From assembly GCA_012934845.2 (NCBI GenBank), contig WNNJ02003801.1:1-64000 (forward strand): a DNA stretch of 64,000 nt. The letters run 5' to 3'. The notes under the pieces were generated by a model, which did no database searches, was not told the origin of the DNA, and saw only the letters and a list, made by a program, of their open reading frames with translations. A program made the position numbers and the translations under genes. Every line of letters begins with the position of its first letter. Position 1 is the first letter of the stretch. Shown here piece after piece: positions 1 through 10,640 of the stretch. Source of the DNA: Pomphorhynchus laevis (Eukaryota; Acanthocephala; Palaeacanthocephala; Echinorhynchida; Pomphorhynchidae).

Positions 1-234
1 CTTTTAAAAAGTATAATTTTATACTATTTCAACAATGTTAATATATATTATTATTTAATACTTTCAGTATTATATGTATTATACATATAACGCTGGCTTA
101 TTTCACGTATGCTTAATTATATGATATTCGTTTAAAACAAAACATATTTGCCTATATTTAAAATATTGCAAAAATCGAGTTTAATTAAAGCGGATATTTG
201 AGAATTTCCTTATGCTTTCATATAAAATCAAATT

Positions 235-313
235 TTAGTCCATGTTGGTATATAGGGAATTACAGCGTAAATCTGAATTGACATTTTTCAAGTGATTTTC
301 ATTTAAAATGAGA
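235..313 (-). CDS. LRR gene exon 24 (LRR and possible C-terminus)
   Basis: Acceptor TTTATGTTGTTCTTAAG is good and phase 2. The frame reads LILNENHLKNVNSDLRCNSL then YTNMD and a stop at 235-237. No GT follows the position where a 72-nt repeat exon would end, so I treat it as the last coding exon; the total then divides exactly by three. Alternatively it is an LRR exon whose donor has been lost and the gene continues beyond the window. Confidence 0.5.
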
Positions 314-466
314 CTTAAGAACAACATAAATCGAATTTCAATATTCGCAATTAAAACATATTTTAAATTATAAATTACTATTTACTATTCAATTCACAAA
401 AATCTTTTGAAATTGTTCAAAAGTTGCTAACTTCAAAAATTTACTTAAAGAGAATGATATACTTAC

Positions 467-538
467 AATCTTTTCACATTATAACAGATAATTGTGAGAA
501 TATATATATGATCCACATCGCCATTGTCGAAGATTTCA
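467..538 (-). CDS. LRR gene exon 23 (one LRR)
   Basis: A 72-nt exon, acceptor TATAAATTTAG, donor GTAAGTATA. EIFDNGDVDHIYILTIICYN ends VKR plus a split codon (Phe with exon 24). Confidence 0.75.
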
Positions 539-720
539 CTAAATTTATAAATATAAAAAAAAGATAAATTACTGAAATTCAAAATAACTTGCAAACAAAT
601 GTAAATAAATCAATGCTCATTTCTAAAAAGAGTTTTATTTAATTTTAAGAATACAAATTAAGCTAATAAAAATAAAATAATTTTTATTTTAAAAAATATA
701 TAAATACAGTTCATTAGTAA

Positions 721-1060
721 TATAGTGATGGTTCTCCTACCGACACCGCAAAACAACCCGTGTTTTATCGTTGCACCGCTGCGCTAATTCGCTGCATGAG
801 GAAACTCATTGCCTGTTTATCTCCGGTCGACCGAACTAACTTTTCCTAGTAGCTGAACAAAAGCCGCTGCGCTGGTGCTAACTGCTTCTAGAGTTTCGAT
901 GGTGATCGGACCAAACTTGTACTGCCGCACATCTATGCCGCTATATTTAGTACGCTTCACAAATTCAGCATTATAGGCAACGGAACCTGCAGAATGTACT
1001 GCGCGCGCTCTGTGACAGGCTACGAGAGTGTTTGGGCATGTAAAGTTCAATACAAGCAAT
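721..1060 (-). mobile_element. RLE-type LINE (family B) C-terminal fragment
   Basis: A GC-richer island in AT-rich intron. The 80-residue frame ends the element's restriction-like-endonuclease region: KYSGIDVRQYKFGPITIETL followed by a leucine-rich stretch, a pattern seen after the catalytic core in R2-superclade type reverse transcriptases. The 43.1-44.1 kb copy has the matching segment (ERFKRTKYSCFEDRQYLF). Only the last roughly 100 codons remain. Confidence 0.6.
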
Positions 1061-1416
1061 CGCCCAGCCTCCCACTGCAGTAACGAAGCCCCGTTAAGCC
1101 GCTTGCTGTCGTCTCTTGTCTTTTATTAAAGGTATAAAATAACTTTTAAAATAAAAAGTTATTTAACAAGAGATTCAAACTAATGGAAGACATTTTGTTT
1201 AGAAGTTGTGAAGTTTAACTTCTAAACTTTAGTTTAGAAGTTATTTTTTGTATTTTTATTTCCTTATTTTTTATTTTTTTTATTTTCTAATTTTTTAGTT
1301 TTTCAAATAATGTAAACTCGGTAGTCAATCGCCCTGTCTACCACTGCAGTAACGATGACACGTCGGGCCGCTTGCCGTCGTCTCTTTTCTTTTATTAAAG
1401 GTATAAAATAACTTTT
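1058..1416. repeat. Duplicated 95-bp block beside the RLE fragment
   Basis: Positions 1058-1148 and 1322-1416 are about 85% alike (shared CACTGCAGTAACGA and CTTTTATTAAAGGTATAAAA) and lie in the same direction, separated by AT-rich sequence. Probably a tandem duplication of the element's edge. Confidence 0.6.
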
Positions 1417-1939
1417 AAATGAAATATGATTTATGTTAAATAAAATGATAATTTATTTAATTTAATAATATAATTTATTTTTAGATTTAAGAATTATATT
1501 TATAAAGCTAATTATTTAAATCATAATATAAATAATATTTAAGCTTTATTTTCTAATTTTTTACTTTTTCAAACACTGAAAATGTGTAAGCCAATACAGC
1601 TGCTTTATTACATAATACAATATTTTGATAGATTAATATAATTATTATATAATAATTATATAATATTTTGTTAATAATCAACTACGCAATCAAAATCCAA
1701 ATTACAATTTATTTAGATCAACTAAAATTAGTGGAAAGATATGAAAACACTGATCAAATTGAAAAACAAATTAAAATTATTTTAAAATTATTTAATTTAA
1801 AATTATTAAAAAAATAGTTTTAAATAGATTTGATAAGCATTAATATGAAACGTTAGGATTTTCCGAACAAACACGTATTCACATATAAATTCATATTGCT
1901 ATAAATATTTTGGGATTTTACCAACAAAAACGTACTTAC

Positions 1940-2008
1940 ATATACTCAACGCAAGGAAAAATATGTTTTGCGAGAAGTTCAGTGATCGACATGATCCGGT
2001 CAATTTTC
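1940..2008 (-). CDS. LRR gene exon 22 (one LRR)
   Basis: A 69-nt exon, acceptor AAATTTTACAG, donor GTAAGTACG. KIDRIMSITELLAKHIFPCV ends EY plus split Ile. Phase and repeat spacing fit. Confidence 0.8.
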
Positions 2009-3010
2009 CTGTAAAATTTGTTATCAGAAAATAAGTTTAGAAAATTAAGGATTAACAAAAAGGAATTCAAGAATCTACTTGTATTAATTCAATTATTTAG
2101 TGAGTCATAAATTGAATCAAATAGATTTATTATTTTATCAAATTATTTAGAGATATAAACTAATGTTTAAATGAAACTTTTATTTTGTAATAATAGCATT
2201 AATCTAAAAATATTTACAAATTAGTTTATACCAAACGTATTCGTTTATCTTGCTCGTGATTCCACTCAAAGAATAAATGATAATTTCAATGTTCATATAA
2301 TTTAGTAAAGTATTTCAAAATTAAGAATAGATCAAAATCAGTTTGTAGATTTAATTTATTTTCTAGTTTCCTTTTATAATTCGCTATTGAAAAACTCAAG
2401 GATCAATAATCAACAAATATCAACAAATATAATTAAGGTAGAAATAATCAATTTTATCTAATTGCTCTATTAACATTTAATATAAATAGCTCATGGGTAA
2501 TAGTTTGCGAAAAACATTTGAGAATGCAACTAGCAAGCATTTCGTAGCAGTTAGCACACATTTAATTGAAAACATAAATTGAACATTAATATGTGCACAC
2601 TATCTCTACAATCAGATAGAATCGATGTCCGAGTAACAACAAGCTCATGATTTTTTAAATAGAATTGTGTCAAGAGTAGTTTTGGATATTGGCAACATAT
2701 AGAAGCATAATGTATAATGAATATTCGTTTATATAATTGTCCTCACATTATTCACATTGTTTGAACAAAGTTGAGTACCAGTTTATGTGACATCAATGAT
2801 TTCTTAACATTTTCTAATACCTGCGCTTAATGTTTTACATGAAATGCTACGATCACTTGTTTTACAATTCACTCAAGATATGTCTTATCGATAAATTTTT
2901 CGAGGGGTCACTGCTTTTATTTTACTTTATTAAAGTTAATGTAAACAAAAATATAATATGGAAATTTTAATTTAATCACATTGGAATATTATCCAAATTA
3001 GAAAACTTAC

Positions 3011-3070
3011 AAGTATTTAAATTCGTTGTGCTTAGAAAACATTGTCGGACATGTGTAGCCGTATGGATTT
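3011..3070 (-). CDS. LRR gene exon 21 (short LRR)
   Basis: A 60-nt exon, acceptor TTTTGCAAATTAG, donor GTAAGTTTT. NPYGYTCPTMFSKHNEFKY plus a split Leu keeps the second half of an LRR (F...L). A decayed copy of the exon and its intron lies at about 3370-3450, from a roughly 330-bp tandem duplication. Confidence 0.65.
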
Positions 3071-4289
3071 CTAATTTGCAAAAGATGATTTAGTACAATT
3101 ACGCAAACGATCAAATACAATAATGTGTTTGTGTAAAAATTTAATAAAGAGATTTTATAATTTACGGTAAAATATGGAATCGAAATAATTCTAATAATTA
3201 TTTAACTGATTATTAGACCACTTGATCGGTGCAAACGATCAAGTATTATAACATTTAATAAAGAAATTTTATAATTTATTCCAAAAATATCGAATCAAAA
3301 TAGTTTTAAGAAAAATAATTGATATTTAAACCCTACGGAAATAAATGAGAAAAACAATTATCGATGATCAGAAAACAGGGTATGTGTAGCGGTAGGGATT
3401 GATAATTTACAAAAGATGATGTTACACAGTTACGCGAAAAATGTTGCAAACGATTAAATATAAAAATTTTAAGTGATTAAAAAGTTAAAGAGATTTTAAG
3501 ATTTTCGTAAATATATTTGAATTAAAATAGTTAAATATTTAATTGATATTTTAAACCTACAAAAATAAAATATAATAACGATTACAGATGAAAAAAAATA
3601 TTTGTCAAAAAAATGAATTATAAAAGTGTTTATGATTAACCCTTTTTTTATAAAAGTGTTCAAAGTCGTTCGAACAATTTTATGATTAAAAGTGTTCAGA
3701 CGAAATTGTGTGATTAAACAATTCAGACTAGATCTCCTATCATTTAAAGATACTTTTAATCTAGTATAGCCTTTTAAAAGACCTTGCTAGTTTGGCAGAT
3801 ATATTTGGAAATATCTTGACATGGAATTTCGAAAACGACTTTAAAGTTTTTGTGCCTTTGAATTCTTAAAAATGCCTGATATCGGGATAACAATTCTATA
3901 GTTCAACAGTATCATATAAGTCCAACCACTAAACAGTACCGTTGAAACCTAAACTCAATATTAAAGTTCTAAATATTTTAAATTGGCATTTGGTTTGCTT
4001 TGACTATTTTATTTATTAAGAATAGACATGAAACATTTTCACTTTCCAAAATTTTCGATTTTTCAAAATTCAGTTTTTCAATCAAGTAATATACTGGGGT
4101 ATATTATGGTTGGATTTTTTGAACTGCTGTTTCATCAAAACATACAAAATATAAAAGATAAAAAATATGTAGGTTAGCAAAGATTGTGATTTAAAAGTAA
4201 CGTATTTTAAATAGGAGATTAACTTTTATAATAGATTTAATAGATTAGGTACTTTGTATGACTATTGACTGTACCAACACACTGTAGCT

Positions 4290-5110
4290 TGGTTTTCTTC
4301 ATATCCATTAAACCGTACTTTTCGCGTTTGTTCTAACTTTTCTCTTTCACATACTTCTTCCATCCTGTCCGGTGTTCCAAACGACTCCGTATTAGCCCAC
4401 TTGCTTTTCTCTATTCTTCTTGGTAACTTGTCTTCGATCTTAGTGTTTCTGCTTCCAAATGTCTGGTCTCAATTTCTAATCAAATTTCTTCTCTTCGTCT
4501 TTCTCTGAACCCCGACAAATCAAAAATGATGTGGATCCTTCTTCGACGCCACGGCTTGGAACCTCCCTCCGTATCATCAAATTCTACAATTCTTCATATC
4601 GTTGAAAATCTCGTTTTCTTAGGCTTCCATTTCGACAACCGACTTTCACTTAAACCTTTCGTTAGAGATAAAGTACGCTTATCTAACTTGTATGACTCTC
4701 ATATCTTCTCTCCTTTCCTCAAGACTTGATTACTGTCTTTGTATATTTTTAAAGTCCCTTAAATTCACTATTCCCCTACATCGCATCGTCAACGCAACAT
4801 TCCGAATTATCCTACGTCATCGTCGCTTTAATAATACATCCCAACATATTGTTTCTCTCGATTTGCCCTTATCATTTATTGTCGTATTCAAATTTGTCGT
4901 CTTCTCATTGTTTTCCGCGCTGTAACTTTTCATACCCCTGCCATTCTTAAACTTCTTTATCTTGATAATTATCGTTCTGTTTATAGTTCCTTTCCTTTCA
5001 GTAATTTCCTCATTTTGCATGCCTTAAACTACTTTATCTTCTTTGACTTCCGCTTTTTTCTTCAGGCTGCTCCTTTCTAGTGTAATCATCTTACCATTTA
5101 TATAATATTC
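4290..5110 (+). mobile_element. CR1/L2-type LINE reverse transcriptase tail
   Basis: Frames across 4440-4930 show the C-terminal part of a LINE reverse transcriptase: LRLSLNPDKSKMM (the NPxKSK motif after the catalytic DD), then a FLGFHFDNRLS block, then SSRLDYCLCIFLKSLK and RIVNATFRIILRHRR, all in the usual order. The frame is interrupted several times and the 5' part is missing, so it is a dead 3' copy. Confidence 0.65.
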
Positions 5111-5214
5111 ATACATAATATATAATATAATATATAAAAGAGTTCATATGAAATATAATATATAATAAATAATATATTCATATATAATATTCATATATAT
5201 TTTTTTATTTTAAA

Positions 5215-5620
5215 CCACCTAAATCTATTCTTCATTTACAAAACATCGTAAACAGAACACTCTGGATTCTTTTTCGTCTTCGTCATTTTAATTGTACATT
5301 CAACCAGCTTGCTTCTCTCGATTTGCCTAGCATTTAGTGTCGTGTTCAAATTCGTCTTCTCGTTTCTTTCTGCTCGTAAAGGTTTATAAACTTTCATTTC
5401 TCAGCATTCCTTTTCTTAAAAATTTTGTTCTTTTTTCTGTTCCTTGCGTTTCCGCAATTCCGATTATTTACATGCCTCAAACTAATAAACCTTCTTTAGA
5501 TAACATTCCTTCCTTGTTACTACTTCGCTCTCATGAAAATATCTGCTCATTCATATCCACCAAACCATCTACCTGCCTTGTTCTAAACTTTGAATCCTTT
5601 CCCATTTAAACAATTTATCT
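5215..5620 (+). mobile_element. Second partial copy of the same LINE tail
   Basis: The segment repeats the 4770-5090 portion (terminal RT and 3' region, for example the TCTCGATTTGCC block) with about 70-75% identity. It is separated from the first copy by an AT microsatellite-like stretch (5098-5200), so it arose by duplication or a second insertion. Confidence 0.55.
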
Positions 5621-5639
5621 GCTTGACTTTTTTATTTTT

Positions 5640-6337
5640 TTGTTTGTTTGCGGACTTGTATGGGTGCAGCTCACACGCATTTGCAACGTCAAATAAATAT
5701 ATTATATTATACAATAAAGCATGTAAATTATAAATTAGAAATCATACAGTCATATAAGATTCTTCAAATAAATGCATTTGATTGTATACATTTACATTAT
5801 AAAACTAATGTAACAGAGACGGTTAAAAACAATATTTATCAAAATTATCTAACAATGCATAATTTATTTTATCGAATAAGTATAAAACTACAAAAATCTA
5901 ACCCAATGCTTTGTTTGATAGCAACACGCTCAATATGTTTTCCAGGAATGCACATTGAATGTAGACATCTTAATGTAATAAGAAGGTTACGTACAGCAGA
6001 TATATACATCATGGCATACATACATAGACAATCATAATTATAAGCTTTCAAAATAAAGTTTGAAAATTCTAGAGTAATGTACACGTTAATGTAGATAATT
6101 TATAAGCCACAAAGTTTTCAGGTCTGAACAATATCAATTAAAACAAAATATACAATTGTTAGCAATAATAATGCAAAGATTAATAATTATGCCACTGCTA
6201 AGCCGGTTAATCACACAGTGATTATTTAAATCGTTAAATAATGTTGGCCCATGTATCAATTAAAGAAGATTGTGTATTTAAAACATTAACATTTATAATT
6301 TATTGGCTAGAGCGACAACATATTGGATCATAAATTC
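5640..6337. other. Unassigned AT-rich segment upstream of the Penelope element
   Basis: Open frames of 129 (plus) and 71 (minus) codons overlap here but match nothing I recognise, and neither shows LRR or transposon motifs. The stretch may include the 5' untranslated part of the adjoining Penelope-like element. Confidence 0.3.
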
Positions 6338-6416
6338 ATTATAAAATATTTTTACGGTATCAGAAATTTTTTCATTAAATATTAATAATAATTGTAACTG
6401 CAATACCGCAGGTGTA

Positions 6417-7874
6417 GTGTATCTTATACAATGTACATGTGGATTGCAATATATAGGAAAAACATATCAAATGTTAAAAACTAGGTTTAGGCCACACATA
6501 TATAATATACAGCATAATAGTCAAACTATATTTCATAAACATATCAGATTAATAGGACATGATATTAAAAACTGTAAATTATTTATTTTAGAACATATTA
6601 TCGAAGAAAACATTTCAATATTAAATCAAAAACTATTAGAAAAAGAAGATTTTTGGATTAAAACGCTTAATTCCATGTACCCATTAGGATTGAATGACGT
6701 GGTACAAGGAATTGGCAGAAGTAGTATAATACATAATAAACAACTATATTATAATAATCCGGTTAAACGCAAACCAAGAAGTCATGGTGATAAAAGGAAT
6801 AGGAAAAATAGAGTTAAAAATATTAAAAAAGATATGTATATAAATGAACAATTAGAAATATTAAAACAACTTTTAAGTGATAATAAGCTAAAAGATCTTT
6901 ATGTAAATATAAGAAGGTTTTCTAAAGATATCATATGTTCAATAAATCAAAAATTAATTAACGACTATGATAGGCTAAGTTGTATAATAGACAGTTATTG
7001 TAATACAAAACACTATAATCGTACAATAAATGTAAATAATAACAATAGAAAATATACATTAACCATAAACTTCATTAATAAATGTATAGATAACATAAAT
7101 ATAGCCGGACTTTTAAATAATTCTAAAAGTAAAGAAATAATAGGGTCAGATTTAAGTAAATATATTCCTAAAATAAGGTATAAACTCCTACCACCATTAG
7201 GACGAAAAATTTGTAATTATAATAAAGAATTAAAATCAATATGTAACGATAATATTAGAAACATAATGGAAACAGAATGCAATTGTAAAAGTTTTAGTTT
7301 TGATAAAATAAATGAACATATATGTACCCATAATCTAGAATTAATTGAAAATTGTGAATTAAGAAAGCTGATATCAAAAGGGTATAAAAAAAGATTAAAT
7401 AATAACAACGACAAAAATAAAATATACAATTCGTTATATAATAACTTAAATGATTACTTTAGTAAGCTGATTAATAGTGAAAGCTCGAATATATCTAAGA
7501 TTAACATTTGGAAAGATTATATATTTGATAAAATTAAAAATAAAATGAAAATAACAAACAATTATAAAAGGAAAGATAAAATTAATAAAGATATGTATAA
7601 AGAACTTACTAAATTAAAGGATAATTATATAATAACAACTATTGATAAAGCTAGTAATAACTTTGTCTTCATATGCAAAAAGCTTTATTATGATATACTA
7701 ATGAAAGAGGTTAATTCTAATGATTTAAATGTAAATCCAACATATGAACGTAGTGAGTTGAGTTTAGAAACAATTATTACAAGTCACTGTTCTATAATGG
7801 ATAAAAAGGGTATAAAGGTTGAATTAGATAATAAAACTATACCTATATTAATATTGGAATCCAAAATTACATAA
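6417..7874 (+). CDS. Penelope-like ORF: GIY-YIG endonuclease and N-terminal RT linker
   Basis: 485 codons. The first 100 residues are the GIY-YIG nuclease: YLIQCTCGLQYIGKT, a basic helix (KTRFRPHIYNI), a conserved His-rich segment, and the EHIIEEN...LLEKEDFWIKTLNS block with the catalytic Glu region. The frame is open upstream of the first Met back to about 6340, so translation may start earlier. Residues 380-450 contain the PLE-specific DKASNNFVFICKK motif. Strong bias to A/T codons matches the element rather than GC-richer LINE copies nearby. Confidence 0.8.
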   Translation: MYLIQCTCGLQYIGKTYQMLKTRFRPHIYNIQHNSQTIFHKHIRLIGHDIKNCKLFILEHIIEENISILNQKLLEKEDFWIKTLNSMYPLGLNDVVQGIGRSSIIHNKQLYYNNPVKRKPRSHGDKRNRKNRVKNIKKDMYINEQLEILKQLLSDNKLKDLYVNIRRFSKDIICSINQKLINDYDRLSCIIDSYCNTKHYNRTINVNNNNRKYTLTINFINKCIDNINIAGLLNNSKSKEIIGSDLSKYIPKIRYKLLPPLGRKICNYNKELKSICNDNIRNIMETECNCKSFSFDKINEHICTHNLELIENCELRKLISKGYKKRLNNNNDKNKIYNSLYNNLNDYFSKLINSESSNISKINIWKDYIFDKIKNKMKITNNYKRKDKINKDMYKELTKLKDNYIITTIDKASNNFVFICKKLYYDILMKEVNSNDLNVNPTYERSELSLETIITSHCSIMDKKGIKVELDNKTIPILILESKIT

Positions 7875-7941
7875 AAATCCAATAAAACCTAGGTTCATAT
7901 GTAGTGCGTTTAAATGTACATTAAAACCACTTTCTGTCTAT

Positions 7942-8247
7942 ATGAATAAAATACTTAAAGTAATTAAAGCACATTTTAAAAAATATTGCAAGGTAATCGA
8001 AATTAATACTGGTATAAAACACTATTTCAGTATTAATTCTACAAAAGAATTTTTAGAACAGACAAAAGGAATAAATTTTCAAAATATAAATACATACGAT
8101 TTTAGTACGCTTTACACAAATCTAGATTTAATAGATATTAAAGAAGAGTTAGTAAAATTAATTAACCTTATATTCGGAAAAAGATATACATATATATGTT
8201 ATAATAATTATAACGCCTATCTTACAAAAATTAAAGCCATCAAATAA
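7942..8247 (+). CDS. Penelope-like ORF: middle RT segment
   Basis: 101 codons holding the start of the RT palm: NTYDFSTLYTNLDLIDIKEE corresponds to the first catalytic Asp motif. It directly follows the WNPKLHKNP block in the adjoining frame and precedes the second palm segment. Part of one ancestral open frame with its neighbours. Confidence 0.7.
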   Translation: MNKILKVIKAHFKKYCKVIEINTGIKHYFSINSTKEFLEQTKGINFQNINTYDFSTLYTNLDLIDIKEELVKLINLIFGKRYTYICYNNYNAYLTKIKAIK

Positions 8248-8257
8248 ATATAAATAT

Positions 8258-8944
8258 ATGGATAAAATTGAATTAATAGAATCCTTAAATATTTTGATAA
8301 ATCAAAATTATTTAAAAGTAGGGACATCTATATTTAGACAAGTAAAAGGTGTTCCAATGGGTGGTAATAGTAGCCCAATTATAGCTGACTTGTTTTTAAG
8401 CTTTATAGAATATGAATTTGTTCATAACTGTGTAAAAACTAAATCTAAACAATATAAATATATGAAATATATGTTTCGATACATTGATGATATATGTGTA
8501 TTTAATTCCAATAATTTTTATTCAATTAGTGAGCACATTTATCCAGAAAGCCTTATTCTTAATAAAACCAATATTAATGATAAAGAAAGTGTATATCTAG
8601 ATATGAACATTAAATTAACATTAACTAAAACTACTATTAATTTATATCGTAAAGATGACATATTTAAATTTACAAGAAACATATTTTTGCATGAGCATTC
8701 ATGCATACCATATAATATAAAATATAATACATTAAATAATGAAATTTTAAGAATTGCAACAATATGTAATGATATTGGCTTTCTTAAAAATCATTTAAAT
8801 AATTTAATAGATACATATTTTAAACTAGGTTACTATAAAAATAACATCAAGCAGAAAATAGTAAAATATATAAATCAACACAATAATATAAAGAATAAAT
8901 TTAAACTCTTAAGTGGCAAATTTTTATGGATGGATAATAAATAA
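8258..8944 (+). CDS. Penelope-like ORF: RT palm and thumb
   Basis: 228 codons with RQVKGVPMGGNSSPIIADLF and FRYIDDICVFN (the catalytic YIDD box), then the SVYLDMNIKLTL block typical of PLE reverse transcriptases, and a basic tail ending at 8944. No nuclease domain follows, consistent with the N-terminal position of GIY-YIG in this element. Confidence 0.85.
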   Translation: MDKIELIESLNILINQNYLKVGTSIFRQVKGVPMGGNSSPIIADLFLSFIEYEFVHNCVKTKSKQYKYMKYMFRYIDDICVFNSNNFYSISEHIYPESLILNKTNINDKESVYLDMNIKLTLTKTTINLYRKDDIFKFTRNIFLHEHSCIPYNIKYNTLNNEILRIATICNDIGFLKNHLNNLIDTYFKLGYYKNNIKQKIVKYINQHNNIKNKFKLLSGKFLWMDNK

Positions 8945-9320
8945 TATACTTTGCATTAGAATAAGATACTAGATAGTTATTTCAGAGGAAATACATCATT
9001 AGCATGTATTTGGCTTTGCTGCTATGTTGGGTAGAGGAGTTAGGGGCCGAAACCTGATAGCATAGCAGTTCCTCCTGATGACCTCTAATTCTTATTCTGA
9101 TACAACGTCTGTTATTTATTAGTCAATTCATAAAAATGACGTTTATTTTAAATTTTATTTTTTATTTTATTTTTTTAACTTGATTTAAATTATAGAAAAT
9201 CTAAAAACAATTTTTAATTTTATTATTTAATTATTAAATTTTGATTTAGCATTATTATGTTTTGTTTATTTTATAATTATATTAAATACGTAGACTCAGT
9301 TAGCTGATTTAATTAATACA
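8945..9320 (+). repeat. Penelope 3' terminal region
   Basis: Non-coding 3' part recurring (either strand) at 18730-19040, 40795-40920, 41425-41690, 48375-50035. Shared landmarks are GAAACCTGATA, CTGATGACCTCTAAT, TTATTCTGATAC and, at the far end, TACGTAGACTCAGTTAGCTG. GAGTTAGGGG (9037-9046) can pair with CCTCTAATTC (9082-9091). Confidence 0.75.
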
Positions 9321-10140
9321 ATTTTAATACAATTTTAAGATTCCTGATTGTAATTTAAAGAATCATATTTGTTGCGCAAAATATCATCATCTCAGAGAAT
9401 AAACATTTTTCATAAGACGCTTATCGTCATTTGATAGATAACAGAAATCAATCACCACCGGGTCAGATTCATGTCAATCAAGTAATCGAAAACACGATTA
9501 AGTATTGCTATTTTTTATGTCTCCGAGAAACCAAAGGATGTCGAATAGGTCACATAAATTGTAATACTGACTAGTATTGCTATTTGTCAATTTTAAATAC
9601 AGACAAGTAAAGTATGTTTTCATACGACGTATCAAGATGGACCATGACTGTTCACGGAGAATTCTTTCCCGAATACAAACCGCCTTTTCCCACTGAAAAG
9701 TCGCACTTATGCGTTGAAATAAAAAATATCTTTGCTCTCAGGTCATTGCAGACAACGTTTAATCGCTTTCCGACCAAAAAAAGTTGGAAGAAAAACATTT
9801 TCAAAGAATAAAGTTTTAAAGAGATAGAAATCAACATTTGATAGGTAACAGTTAGAATAATTTTATAACTAATTATCTGAAAATGTCGGCACAAAATTGT
9901 TCCAAATGAAAATTACGTTAATATTTTAAATACTTTAAAATCTAATTAAAATCACCCATTTATTTCTTTAAATTGTTGTTATTTATAGAATGAAACCAAA
10001 GAAACGACAATTAATTCGATAAAATAAGTTAGTTTAATATTTCAATGGCTACTGTTATCATAAGGAAAAAATCATTTGTTAAATTAAGGTTGTGGTAGAT
10101 GCTTTTAAATATATGTAGTGAAATATTGAATAAAAAGTAC
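9321..10140. other. Intronic stretch without recognised gene
   Basis: Small frames (9614-9811 plus; 9652-9894 minus) match nothing known. A short block (about 9425-9455 and 9830-9855) is repeated. I see nothing else. Confidence 0.4.
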
Positions 10141-10144
10141 TTAC

Positions 10145-10213
10145 AGGATTTGAGGTAATCCAGAACTGTTTATTAGATCAAGCATCAGTAAGTTAATGTT
10201 ATAATCCGTGTAT
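10145..10213 (-). CDS. LRR gene exon 20 (one LRR)
   Basis: A 69-nt exon, acceptor ATCTATTGTAG, donor GTAAGTACT. YTDYNINLLMLDLINSSGLP ends QI plus split Leu. Downstream the intron of about 7 kb carries the intact-looking Penelope-like element. Confidence 0.78.
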
Positions 10214-10334
10214 CTACAATAGATAAAGAGATAATATGTAAATTAAATATGAAAAAATATATTATTAAAATATTACAGTTGAATTAAAAAATATCCAAAC
10301 AACAGTGAATAATATATAATACTCGAAAAAATAC

Positions 10335-10640
10335 ATTTTTATCTAACGTACATTTTTAAATGACGTACCTCTTTAAATGACGTACATTTTAAAATGACCT
10401 ACTACTTTAAGTGACGTACATCTATTACGTATTTTTATATAAACATAAAAATATAAAAAATATATAAACATTATATTAACATAATTTTAGAAAACTTAGA
10501 TTTATAAAAAAACTAAAAGAGTTGAATATTGACAATTTGAAAGCACTTTTGTGAAAATGTCAAGTTGAACGGCGTGCATCTTTAAATGACGTACATCTTT
10601 AAATGAGGTCATATTTAAATGACGTCATTTTAATTCAATC
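10335..10640. repeat. Cluster of TGACGT-containing short repeats
   Basis: A 15-18 bp unit close to TTTAAATGACGTACATC recurs at 10345-10430 and 10570-10630, with a palindromic TGACGTCA at its end (about 10619-10626). TGACGTCA is the consensus CRE/ATF site, but the array may be only a degenerate minisatellite. Confidence 0.55.

Larger units (their letters stand above)
6338..9320 (+). mobile_element. Penelope-like element with N-terminal GIY-YIG (Naiad-like), near full length
   Basis: Retroelement coding for a GIY-YIG endonuclease fused to a telomerase-related reverse transcriptase. Seen in order: CNCNTAGVVYLIQCTCGLQY then IGKT (GIY-YIG core with CxC pair, about 6395-6470), a long Asn/Lys-rich linker, the DKASNNFVFICKK motif (about 7640), the WNPKLHKNP block and YDFSTLYTNLDL (about 8095), then GVPMGGNSSPIIADLFLSF and YIDDICVF (8350-8510), ending soon after the RT thumb with no C-terminal endonuclease. 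Canonical Penelope elements carry the endonuclease at the C-terminus; the permuted order defines the Naiad/Chlamys clade. The frame has about two breaks, so the copy is young but probably dead. The 3' region (8945-9320) recurs in several truncated copies. Confidence 0.85.

Noticed and set aside
2830-2930. Possible LRR frame NLSIRHILSE on the minus strand
   Set aside because: No acceptor and only a GTAAAA donor-like site; too weak.
5648-6084. Overlapping frames of 129 (plus) and 71 (minus) codons
   Set aside because: No motif, no splice-compatible structure, and the minus frame gives a stop in the phase needed for an LRR exon.
9037-9091. Hammerhead ribozyme in the Penelope 3' end
   Set aside because: CTGATGA, GAAAC and a stem-II-like pairing are present, but no stem I and stem III of proper size fit between them, so no ribozyme is annotated.
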